A DNA stretch of 64,000 bases from Dyella japonica A8 (GTDB taxonomy: Bacteria > Pseudomonadota > Gammaproteobacteria > Xanthomonadales > Rhodanobacteraceae), in contig NZ_CP008884.1 in assembly GCF_000725385.1 (NCBI RefSeq), forward strand, positions 1,426,001 through 1,490,000, read 5' to 3'. Position 1 is the first letter of the stretch. The number at the start of each line of letters is the position of its first letter. Under the pieces are notes generated by a model. It did no database searches. It was not told where the DNA came from and saw nothing but the letters and a program-made list of their open reading frames with translations. This document shows positions 28,017 to 36,565 of this stretch, in pieces. Made by a program: the position numbers and the translations under genes.

Positions 28017-28948
28017 CTTCCGGATGGACCTGGTATGTCATCGCCATCGCGGTGATCAACCTGATCGGTTGCGTGTGGCTGTTGCGCGGGAATACCCGCC
28101 GCCGCCCCTCCGATCCCAAGCCCGACGAAACCGGGCATGTGTGGGATGGCGACATCACCGAATACAACAAGCCACTGCCGCGGTGGTGGATCAACCTGTT
28201 CTACATCACCATCGTGTTCTCCGTCGCCTACCTGCTGTGGTACGGCGTGGGCACGTTCCGCGGCTTCGGCAACTGGAGTTCGCAGAAAGAATGGGCACTT
28301 GACGAGGCAGCGGAGCAGGCGCGCCTGGACGACACGCTGAAGCTGTACGCGGGCAAGCCGATCGATATGCTGGCCCAGGACCCTGCCGCCGTGGCAATCG
28401 GGCGCACCATCTTCATCAACCGATGCGCGGCTTGCCATGGCTCCACCGGTCACGGTGCCACGGGCTTCCCCGATCTCACGGACGACATCTGGCATTGGGG
28501 CGGCACGCCGCATCGCATCCTGGAAACCATCCAGGATGGCCGCCAGGCCGTCATGCCGGCCTGGCGGCCGACGCTCACCGCGGAGGGTGGCGCGAGCGCG
28601 GTCGACGACACCATCGCGTACGTCCTGTCCCTGTCCAGGCCCTCGCAGCCCAAGGATGAAGCAGTCGAACGTGGCGAGAAGCTGTTCGCGACCACGTGCG
28701 TGGCCTGTCATGGGCCGCAGGGCAAGGGCAACCAGGTAGTTGGTGCACCTGATCTCACCGACAACTACTGGCTCTACGGCAGCAGCAAGATGTCGTTGCA
28801 GAAGACATTGAACGAGGGTCGCCAGGGCGTCATGCCGGCATGGAAGCCGATCCTCGGCGACACGCGCACGCGTCTGGTCGGTGCCTATGTGTGGACCTTG
28901 TCGCCCCACAAGGATGCGCCGCCGGCCGGTGCCGTCGTCGCCGAATGA
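28013..28948 (+). CDS. ccoP: cbb3-type cytochrome c oxidase subunit III (diheme cytochrome c)
   Basis: A 311-residue subunit. A short N-terminal hydrophobic segment (5-25) comes before the conserved cytoplasmic loop HVWDGDITEYNKPLPRWW. A transmembrane helix (about 60-80) is followed by two cytochrome c domains. The heme sites are CAACH (138-142) and CVACH (229-233), with methionines in VMPAWRP and VMPAWKP as probable axial ligands. It receives electrons from soluble cytochrome c. The ATG overlaps the ccoQ stop. Confidence 0.97.
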   Translation: MTSGWTWYVIAIAVINLIGCVWLLRGNTRRRPSDPKPDETGHVWDGDITEYNKPLPRWWINLFYITIVFSVAYLLWYGVGTFRGFGNWSSQKEWALDEAAEQARLDDTLKLYAGKPIDMLAQDPAAVAIGRTIFINRCAACHGSTGHGATGFPDLTDDIWHWGGTPHRILETIQDGRQAVMPAWRPTLTAEGGASAVDDTIAYVLSLSRPSQPKDEAVERGEKLFATTCVACHGPQGKGNQVVGAPDLTDNYWLYGSSKMSLQKTLNEGRQGVMPAWKPILGDTRTRLVGAYVWTLSPHKDAPPAGAVVAE

Positions 28949-28968
28949 TCCACAGGAACGCCACCGTC

Positions 28969-29253
28969 ATGCCCCGCGACGAGTCCACGCCCATCCCGCA
29001 ATGCCTGGGAGCCTTGCTCTGGCCAAGCTTCTTCGTGGCGGGTGTGGTGACGGTGGTGTTCTTCAGCTTCATTGATCCCATCGCGTTGCGGGACATCACC
29101 TTTCCCTCGCTGAAGCTGGGCAGGGAACTCGGTTACACACTCGGCTTTTTCCTGATCTGGCTGGCGACCGCGTCGTCGAGCCTGTTCACTTGGATCCTCC
29201 TGCGCCCCGGTCGTCAGATCAGGTCGTCCACGCGTTCCGGCAGGGGCCCATGA
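28969..29253 (+). CDS. Small membrane protein in the cco operon, unknown function
   Basis: A 94-residue protein starting MPRDESTPIPQCLGALLWPS with two predicted helices (about 14-34 and 54-78). It ends in an Arg/Ser-rich tail. I do not recognise a named family. It lies between ccoP and ccoG, and its stop overlaps the ccoG ATG (ATGA), so it is an integral member of the operon. A role in oxidase assembly or heme/copper handling is inferred from position only. An upstream ATG at 28945 overlapping the ccoP stop would add eight residues; the chosen ATG has an AGGAA site 11 bases before it. Confidence 0.75.
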   Translation: MPRDESTPIPQCLGALLWPSFFVAGVVTVVFFSFIDPIALRDITFPSLKLGRELGYTLGFFLIWLATASSSLFTWILLRPGRQIRSSTRSGRGP

Positions 29254-30803
29254 GTCGCCGCATTCCGCTCCAGGTCATCGACGACGCGAGTGACTCGTAC
29301 TACGTCAGCGAGCGCAAGGTTTACCCGCGCGACGTGTCGGGCCGCTTCAACCGCCTGCGGGTCGCGGCGGTCGTCTGGCTGCTGGGCCTGTTCTATGTGC
29401 TGCCCTGGCTGACGTGGCAGGGGAGGCAGGCCGTCTTGCTCGATCTGCCCGCGCGCAAGTTCCACGTGTTCGGGCTGCTCTTCCTGCCACAGGATTTCCT
29501 GTTCCTGTCGGTGCTGCTGATCATTGCGGCGCTGGCCCTGTTTTTCTTCACCGCGCTGGCGGGCCGGCTGTTCTGCGGCTATGCGTGCCCTCAAACGGTG
29601 TGGACGGAAGTGTCGCTGTGGATCGAACGCTGGTTCGAAGGTGACCGCAACAAGCGCATGAAGCTGGATGCCGGGCCGTGGACGCGCGAGAAGATCCTGC
29701 GCAAGACGGCACGACACACCGTGTGGGTACTGTTTTCCTTGTGGACGGGGTTCACCTTCGTCGGCTATTTCAGCCCCATCGGTGACCTTGTGCGCCGCAC
29801 GCCCTTCGACTGGGGCGGCTGGGAGGCCTTCTGGATCCTGTTCTATGCGTTTGCCACCTGGGGCAATGCGGGCTTCCTGCGTCAGCAGGTGTGCAAGTAC
29901 ATGTGTCCGTATGCGCGCTTCCAGAGCGCGATGTTCGATCGCAATACGCTGATCATTGCCTATGATCCCATGCGCGGCGAGCCTCGCGGGCCGCGCAAGC
30001 GGGGTCTTCAGAGCGTGCTGGAGCGGGCGCGCGGCCTGCTCGACACGGTCACCGCGTACGACTACGTGTTTCGCGCCAGTCGTCATCCATCGGCCGCCGA
30101 TCATCGCGCGCAGGCCGGTGGAACCATCGCGCTGGCCGGCATGGGTGATGAGGCCGAGCCCTTGCCGAAGTTCACGCTGGAAGAACTGGGCGATTGCGTC
30201 GACTGCACGATCTGCGTGCAGGTTTGCCCTACCGGTATCGATATCCGCAACGGCCTGCAGTACGAATGCATTGCCTGCGGTGCCTGCATCGATGCCTGCA
30301 ACGAGGTGATGGGCAAGGTCGGCTATCCCCAGGGCCTGATCCGCTACAGCACGCAGAACCAGATCGATGGCAAGCCGGCCAGGGTCCTGCGTCCGCGCGT
30401 CTTTGTGTACGGCGCGCTATTGCTTGCGCTGATGGGCGGCTGGCTCTATGGCGTGACCCATCGCAGCCTGCTGATGGCCGAGGTGCTGCGCGACCGCAAT
30501 GCCATGTACAGCGAGGCGGCCCATGGCGGAATCCAGAATGCCTACACGCTCAAGCTGGTGAACAAGGCGCAGGAGACCCATCGTTTCCAGATCGATGTTA
30601 TCTCAGCCGACGTGCCTGGCCTTGAACTTGGCGGTGGCGCAAAAACCGTGAGCGCGGACAGCGGTGAGGTCTTGTCGGTGCCGGTCACCGTCATGACGGC
30701 ATCGGAAGTCAGCGGCCGGCACGATGTGAGTTTCCGCATTCGCGATCTCGACGGCGGCGCATCGGTCACCGTCAAAAGCAGTTTCTTTGGACCTGTCCCA
30801 TGA
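29250..30803 (+). CDS. ccoG: Cytochrome c oxidase accessory protein CcoG (FixG)
   Basis: A 517-residue polyferredoxin-like membrane protein. It has transmembrane helices at about 38-60, 85-110, 155-180, 190-210 and one near residue 400. Conserved cysteine sequences are FCGYACPQTVWTEV and CKYMCPYARFQ. Two 4Fe-4S boxes follow in CVDCTICVQVCPTG and CIACGACIDACNEV. A C-terminal immunoglobulin-like domain completes the protein. CcoG helps cbb3 biogenesis by reducing copper. It overlaps its upstream neighbour by ATGA and fixH by ATGA. Confidence 0.96.
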   Translation: MSRRIPLQVIDDASDSYYVSERKVYPRDVSGRFNRLRVAAVVWLLGLFYVLPWLTWQGRQAVLLDLPARKFHVFGLLFLPQDFLFLSVLLIIAALALFFFTALAGRLFCGYACPQTVWTEVSLWIERWFEGDRNKRMKLDAGPWTREKILRKTARHTVWVLFSLWTGFTFVGYFSPIGDLVRRTPFDWGGWEAFWILFYAFATWGNAGFLRQQVCKYMCPYARFQSAMFDRNTLIIAYDPMRGEPRGPRKRGLQSVLERARGLLDTVTAYDYVFRASRHPSAADHRAQAGGTIALAGMGDEAEPLPKFTLEELGDCVDCTICVQVCPTGIDIRNGLQYECIACGACIDACNEVMGKVGYPQGLIRYSTQNQIDGKPARVLRPRVFVYGALLLALMGGWLYGVTHRSLLMAEVLRDRNAMYSEAAHGGIQNAYTLKLVNKAQETHRFQIDVISADVPGLELGGGAKTVSADSGEVLSVPVTVMTASEVSGRHDVSFRIRDLDGGASVTVKSSFFGPVP

Positions 30804-31285
30804 ATCAGACACGCAGTACCTGGCGCGAACCCATGGTGTGGATGCTGGTCGGCCTGCCGCTGGCGTCGGTCGTCATTGGCTTTGCCCTGCTGTTCGCCGC
30901 CGTGCATCCCGGCAACGAAGACATGGAAACCGTTGGCAGGGTCAACAAGGTGGGCAAGCTGCTGGTAGCGGCGGAGGACCGCGCACCGGCCGCGGAGATC
31001 GCCACCAAGGGGCTCGTGCTGCGGTTGAAGGGCGACATGATCGAAGCCATTCCCATGGATGGCGAATTTCCGCGTGGCGGCAAGCTGCAGCTGACGCTGG
31101 TACCCAGCGAAGCGGGTGGGCCAGGGCGCGTCTTCCTGTTGTCACCGAGCGAGCTAGGTTGGCGTGGCGTCGGTTCGCTGGACGGCGGCCATGACTGGGT
31201 GGTTGAACTGCGCCCGGATAACGCCACCTGGGCGCTGAGCGGGCATTGGACATCACAGGCACGCTTCATTCGTCTGATGCCCTGA
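30800..31285 (+). CDS. ccoH: FixH family protein (CcoH)
   Basis: A 161-residue protein with one N-terminal transmembrane helix (about 13-36, VWMLVGLPLASVVIGFALLFAAV). A periplasmic beta-rich domain includes LVLRLKGDMIEAIP and HDWVVELRPDNATWALSG. FixH/CcoH stays associated with the cbb3 oxidase and is needed for its stable assembly. The ATG overlaps the ccoG stop. The 3' end may overlap ccoI if the TTG start of that gene is used. Confidence 0.88.
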   Translation: MNQTRSTWREPMVWMLVGLPLASVVIGFALLFAAVHPGNEDMETVGRVNKVGKLLVAAEDRAPAAEIATKGLVLRLKGDMIEAIPMDGEFPRGGKLQLTLVPSEAGGPGRVFLLSPSELGWRGVGSLDGGHDWVVELRPDNATWALSGHWTSQARFIRLMP

Positions 31286-31287
31286 TC

Positions 31288-33693
31288 GTGGACGCTGTCG
31301 TTGACATCGGCGCACCGGGCCGCGTCCTGGTTTGCTACCACTGCGGTGAAGCCTTGCCGCAGTCGCCGGTACGGGTCGACGTGGCGAGTGAGTCGCAAGC
31401 CTTCTGTTGTCATGGCTGTGCCGCGGCGACGGAGTGGATCAGGCAATCGGCACTGGGTGACTACTATCGCTTGCGCAGCGTTCCGGCAACGCGCGTGGCC
31501 GACGTGCCGGACCTCTCGGGCTGGGATCGCGGGGATCTGCTCGGCGATCATGCCGTGCCTGTGCCTGGCGGCCTCGAGATCATTGTGCTGACCGATGGCA
31601 TGCGGTGTGCCGCCTGCGCCTGGCTGATCGATCGCGCCCTGCATGCGGAGCCCGGCGTACTGGAAGCGGGTGCCAATGCCGTGACCGGGCGCATCCGCAT
31701 CAGCTGGGATCCGGCACGGACGACGTTGTCGGCCTTGCTCGCGCGACTGGCCATGCTCGGCTACCGGCCGTACCTGGCCACCGGCGCTGAGCGTGAGCGT
31801 GAACGCGTCGCCGAACATCGCCGGTGGCTGGTGCGGCTTGGCGTGGCCGGCCTGGGCGCCATGCAGACCATGATGTTCTCCGAGGCCCTGTACCTGGACT
31901 TCGGCCATCACATGGCCGGCGCTACGCGCGACTTCTTCCGCTGGGTGGCCTTGCTGGTCGCCACGCCCGTGGTGTTCTACGCGGGCTGGCCTTTCCTGCT
32001 GGGATGCTGGCGCGAGCTGCGGCAGCGGCATCCCGGCATGGATACGTTGATCGCGATATCGACGCTGTTGGCCTATCTGGCGAGCGTGGTGGAGACGCTG
32101 CGCGGTGGCGCGCAGGTCTGGTACGACGCCGCGACGATGTTCGTCTTCCTGCTGCTTGCCGCCCGGCTGCTCGAACAGCGTGCCCGTCGTGTCGCCAGCG
32201 CGCAGGTGGACGCGCTGGCGCGGGCGAGGCCCATGCTCGCGGCCAGGGAGCTCGCCGATGGCAGCCGCGCCATGGTGCCCGTGGCATCGTTGTCGACGGA
32301 CGATGTCGTCTGCGTGGCCGTGGGCGAGGTGGTTCCGGTCGATGGCTGCCTGCTCGATGCGCATGCTTCCTTCGAGGAAGCCCTGCTGACCGGCGAATCA
32401 CGGCCGGTGAGCCGAATGCGGGGCGCAACGATCTACGCAGGCACCACTTGCCGCGACACGCCGGCGCGCATTCGGGCGACGCAGGTGGGCAGTGCGACGC
32501 GCTTGTCCCACCTGGCAAGGCTGGTCGACCAGGCGCAGTCCCAGCGACCGCCGCTGGCGCGCGTGGCCGATCGCATCGGGCGGGTGTTCGTCACCGTGCT
32601 CATCGTGCTGGCGATTGCCGTCTATGCGCTGTGGCGCATGCATGATCCGGCACGCGCGTTCGAAGTCACGTTGTCCCTGCTGGTGGTGAGTTGCCCATGC
32701 GCCTTGTCGCTGGCGGTTCCGGCGGCGCTGGCGGCCAGCCATGGTGCGCTGGCGCGCATGGGCGTGCTGTCGGTCCGCTCGGGCAGCATGGAAAACCTTG
32801 CCCGCGTCACCGACGTGGTATTCGACAAGACCGGCACGTTGACCAGCGTGCAGCTGGCCGTGAGCGACATGGGCACCATCGACGGCTTCGATCCGGCGTT
32901 GGCCTTGGAGATGGCCGCGGCACTGGAGCGCGACAGCCGTCACCCCATCGCCGAGGCCTTCGCCGGCGTGCCCACGTCGCTGCAGGTAGAGAACATGCGC
33001 GAGGTGACGGGGCATGGCGTTACCGGCTGCATCGCAGGCCGGGTCTGGAAGTTGGGCCGCGCATCGTTCGCCGCTGGCGGTGAAGACGATGGACAGCTCT
33101 GGTTGGGCGACGGCCAGCGTGCCGTGGCCTGGTTTGGCGTGCAGGAAGTGCTTCGACCACATGCTGCGGAGGCCTTGGCCACCTTGCGTGACCTTGGCCT
33201 GCACATTCATCTCGCCAGTGGCGATGGCGTCCGTGCGGTGGAGCGCCTGACGCGCAGGCTGTCGCTCGCCGAGGCGCATGCACGGCAATCGTCCGAGGAC
33301 AAGCTGGCGCTGGTGCGTGCACTGCAGGCGAAAGGGCGCGTGGTCGCGATGGTGGGCGACGGGCTCAACGATGCGCCGGTGCTGGCCGGTGCGGATATCG
33401 CCATCGCCATGGGCGAAGGCGCGCCGCTAGCCCAGCAGGCCGCGGACATGGTGCTGACATCGCCGTCGCTGCAGCGCATTCCGGCGGCCATTCGCCTGGT
33501 GCGTCGTACGCAACGCGTGATCCGGCAGAACTTTGCCTGGGCCGTAGGCTACAACTTGCTCGCGCTTCCACTGGCCATGACGGGCCATGTGACGCCGGCG
33601 CTCGCCGCACTCGGCATGGCGCTGTCGTCGCTTACCGTGACGGCGAACGCGCTGCGATTGATGCGACACACAGGCGTGGAGGCGGCGTCATGA
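31288..33693 (+). CDS. ccoI: Copper-translocating P1B-type ATPase CcoI (FixI)
   Basis: A heavy-metal ATPase of about 800 residues that supplies copper for the oxidase. In order there are an N-terminal Cys-rich section (CYHCGEALP and FCCHGCAAA), an HMA domain with MRCAACAW, and eight membrane helices. The transport motif SCPCALS, phosphorylation motif DKTGTLT, the HP motif in DSRHPIAEAF and GDGLNDAPVL are all visible. The Cys-rich start and position in the cco operon identify the FixI/CcoI type. The true start is uncertain: GTG at 31288 is two bases after the fixH stop, and TTG at 31246 would overlap fixH by 40 bp. Neither has a strong ribosome site. Confidence 0.95.
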   Translation: MDAVVDIGAPGRVLVCYHCGEALPQSPVRVDVASESQAFCCHGCAAATEWIRQSALGDYYRLRSVPATRVADVPDLSGWDRGDLLGDHAVPVPGGLEIIVLTDGMRCAACAWLIDRALHAEPGVLEAGANAVTGRIRISWDPARTTLSALLARLAMLGYRPYLATGAERERERVAEHRRWLVRLGVAGLGAMQTMMFSEALYLDFGHHMAGATRDFFRWVALLVATPVVFYAGWPFLLGCWRELRQRHPGMDTLIAISTLLAYLASVVETLRGGAQVWYDAATMFVFLLLAARLLEQRARRVASAQVDALARARPMLAARELADGSRAMVPVASLSTDDVVCVAVGEVVPVDGCLLDAHASFEEALLTGESRPVSRMRGATIYAGTTCRDTPARIRATQVGSATRLSHLARLVDQAQSQRPPLARVADRIGRVFVTVLIVLAIAVYALWRMHDPARAFEVTLSLLVVSCPCALSLAVPAALAASHGALARMGVLSVRSGSMENLARVTDVVFDKTGTLTSVQLAVSDMGTIDGFDPALALEMAAALERDSRHPIAEAFAGVPTSLQVENMREVTGHGVTGCIAGRVWKLGRASFAAGGEDDGQLWLGDGQRAVAWFGVQEVLRPHAAEALATLRDLGLHIHLASGDGVRAVERLTRRLSLAEAHARQSSEDKLALVRALQAKGRVVAMVGDGLNDAPVLAGADIAIAMGEGAPLAQQAADMVLTSPSLQRIPAAIRLVRRTQRVIRQNFAWAVGYNLLALPLAMTGHVTPALAALGMALSSLTVTANALRLMRHTGVEAAS

Positions 33694-33896
33694 TCATCCT
33701 TCTCATGCTTATTCCCTTGAGCCTGATGTTGCTCGCGTTCGCCATCGGCGCGTTCGTGTGGGCCGTTCGCAAGGGACAGTTCGACGACATGGATACGCCA
33801 GCGTTGGACATTCTTCATGACGACGAGCGAGCCGGCGATTCACCCGCCTTGAAGACGCGCGAGGCGATCCACGGTGTCGGTCGTCATGCCGATTGA
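33690..33896 (+). CDS. ccoS: cbb3-type oxidase assembly protein CcoS
   Basis: A 68-residue membrane protein starting MIILLMLIPLSLMLLAFAIG, with the conserved FVWAVRKGQFDDMDTPALDILHDD segment that defines CcoS. It is required for insertion of heme and copper into the oxidase. The ATG overlaps the ccoI stop. The end overlaps the next gene's possible start region by about 10-20 bp. Confidence 0.94.
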   Translation: MIILLMLIPLSLMLLAFAIGAFVWAVRKGQFDDMDTPALDILHDDERAGDSPALKTREAIHGVGRHAD

Positions 33897-34611
33897 TCTG
33901 CTTGCGTTGTCGGCGGCATGGTTGAGTGGCCTGCTAGGCGGCGTGCACTGCGCTGCGATGTGCGGCGGGATCGCCACGGGGTTTTCGATGTGGTCGCCCC
34001 GGCATGGTCTGGCTGCCTCGGTGCAGCTGAACGCGGGGCGCGTGCTGGGCTATGCGCTGGCGGGTGCGCTGGTTGGCGGCATGGGCGACGGCGTGTTGCG
34101 GTTGTTCGAATGGCAGGTGCTCGTTATCGCCACGCGCGTGGCGATGGGGTTGGTGCTGGTGCTCGTCGCGTTGCGCCTGTTGGACCAGAAAGGGCGGCTT
34201 CGCTTTCTGGGGCGGTCGAGCGTGCATCTGTGGCGTTGGCTACAACCTCTGCAGCGTCGCGTGCTGCCGGCCAACACCGTGGCACGACGCATCGCCGCGG
34301 GCATGTTGTGGGGCTGGATGCCCTGTGGCCTCAGCGCCACGATGCTGGCAGCGGCCTGGCTGCAGGCGAGCGCGGCAAAAGGGGCGCTCATCCTGGCGGT
34401 CTTCGGCATGGGCACCTGGGTGGTGATGGTCCCGCTCACGTGGTCGGGTGCGCGCGTAGGGCGCTGGATGCAGCGCACCGGGGCAAGACAGGGTGCGGCG
34501 GCGTTTGTGCTGGTCGCTGGTGTAATCACGATGGCGGCGCCGTGGTTGATGCAGGTGCCGTCGTTGCATGGGCTGATGGGATGGTTGGGGTGTGGGCCGG
34601 TGGCTCGGTGA
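33886..34611 (+). CDS. Sulfite exporter TauE/SafE-type (DsbD-like) membrane protein in the cco operon
   Basis: A polytopic membrane protein of about 241 residues with six helices in two halves. Each half has a Cys-containing signature: GGVHCAAMCGG near residue 20 and WGWMPCGLSATML near 140. This matches the UreH/DsbD_2-like branch of TauE/SafE proteins commonly found last in ccoNOQP-GHIS clusters. A role in copper or thiol handling for the oxidase is inferred. The ATG at 33886 overlaps ccoS; the GTG at 33874 is an alternative. An inverted repeat and a terminator follow. Confidence 0.85.
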   Translation: MPIDLLALSAAWLSGLLGGVHCAAMCGGIATGFSMWSPRHGLAASVQLNAGRVLGYALAGALVGGMGDGVLRLFEWQVLVIATRVAMGLVLVLVALRLLDQKGRLRFLGRSSVHLWRWLQPLQRRVLPANTVARRIAAGMLWGWMPCGLSATMLAAAWLQASAAKGALILAVFGMGTWVVMVPLTWSGARVGRWMQRTGARQGAAAFVLVAGVITMAAPWLMQVPSLHGLMGWLGCGPVAR

Positions 34612-34614
34612 GGC

Positions 34615-34680
34615 GGGTCGCACACGAGTGCGCTCCTCCATGGGGCGGGCCTCTCTGTAAGAGCGCACTCGTGCGCGACC
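34615..34680. repeat. Inverted repeat of the 'gagcgcac...gtgcgcgacc' family
   Basis: The left arm (34615-34640) contains gtcgcacacgagtgcgctcc, and the right arm (34655-34680) contains gagcgcactcgtgcgcgacc. They can fold together over a short loop. It lies directly after the last gene of the cco operon. Related copies are at 47045 and 55497. Confidence 0.75.
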
Positions 34681-34704
34681 GACCCGACCATAAAACCCGA
34701 CCAT

Positions 34705-34732
34705 AAAAAAGGCCGCCTTGCGGCGGCCTTTT
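34705..34732 (-). terminator. Rho-independent terminator of ahcY (bidirectional)
   Basis: Stem GGCCGC/GCGGCC around CTTGCG (34711-34728). On the minus strand it is followed by six T, and on the plus strand by four T. It lies 21 bases beyond the ahcY stop and can also end the cco operon transcript. Confidence 0.9.
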
Positions 34733-34752
34733 CGATTCACCCGAAGGTGCGA

Positions 34753-36186
<1,434 letters not shown>

Positions 36187-36252
36187 GTGGCTTAGCTCCG
36201 GTTGTTGCGACCGAGAAAGTCGCATCGTTGGCCGGGCGCCGTTACAAATGAA

Positions 36253-36315
36253 ATCCGTCGAGCCTGGCCGGGTTCGTGGTGCACGAAGCCGCGGTCGCAG
36301 CGCCCCTCGACGGGA
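36253..36315 (-). promoter_or_regulatory. SAH riboswitch (ahcY leader)
   Basis: Read on the minus strand, the leader begins CCGTCGAGGGGCGCTGCGAC and ends GGCCAGGCTCGACGG. The outer ends pair as P1 (CCGTCGAG with CTCGACGG; 36306-36313 and 36255-36262). Between them is GAACC paired around a GCACCAC-containing segment. The GAGGGGCGCTGC and CCAGGCTCG blocks match the conserved core of the S-adenosylhomocysteine riboswitch known upstream of ahcY in proteobacteria. It sits 69 bases before the ahcY ATG, so rising SAH should turn the gene on. Confidence 0.9.
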
Positions 36316-36321
36316 TTTTGA

Positions 36322-36327
36322 AGTATA
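36322..36327 (-). promoter_or_regulatory. Probable -10 box of the ahcY promoter
   Basis: TATACT on the minus strand, placed so that transcription would start about 7 bases later, right at the beginning of the riboswitch fold. The -35 region (about 36345-36350) is weak (ACGAAA). Confidence 0.55.
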
Positions 36328-36359
36328 GCGTTCTCGGATGATGGTTTCGTGGCCTGTCG

Positions 36360-36462
36360 GAGCCTGTTCAACATCTCCATTCTTGCCATCCGTCGTCATT
36401 CCGGCCTTCGCCGGAATGACGGTGAGGAAAACGAACGTTGACGCGAGATTTTGAACAGGCTC
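36360..36462. repeat. Composite inverted repeat enclosing a REP element
   Basis: Outer arms gagcctgttcaacatctc (36360-36377) and gagattttgaacaggctc (36445-36462) are inverted copies matching at 17 of 18 positions. Inside is a REP-like hairpin, gtcattccggcc / ggccggaatgac type, at 36394-36422. Single copies of the outer arm occur near 18.63 and 54.46 kb. Confidence 0.8.
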
Positions 36463-36565
36463 CCGGCCCTGGGGTAGTTCAGTTCGACCCATGACTGATG
36501 GCGGGGTCAGGCCGGGCTTGGAAGGGTTAATGTCGCAAAGTATTACGACACAGGGGTCCCCTCAC

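Larger units (their letters stand above)
36187..36565. other. Intergenic region between ahcY and the S9 peptidase
   Basis: About 380 bp without a gene. Next to ahcY are the SAH-riboswitch-like leader and its -10 box. Next to the peptidase are a composite inverted repeat enclosing a REP element. No clear promoter could be assigned to the peptidase. Confidence 0.7.

Noticed and set aside
36187..36250. A metF-type palindrome before ahcY
   Set aside because: I looked for the TATCTCTTT core and did not find it; ahcY appears to use the riboswitch instead.
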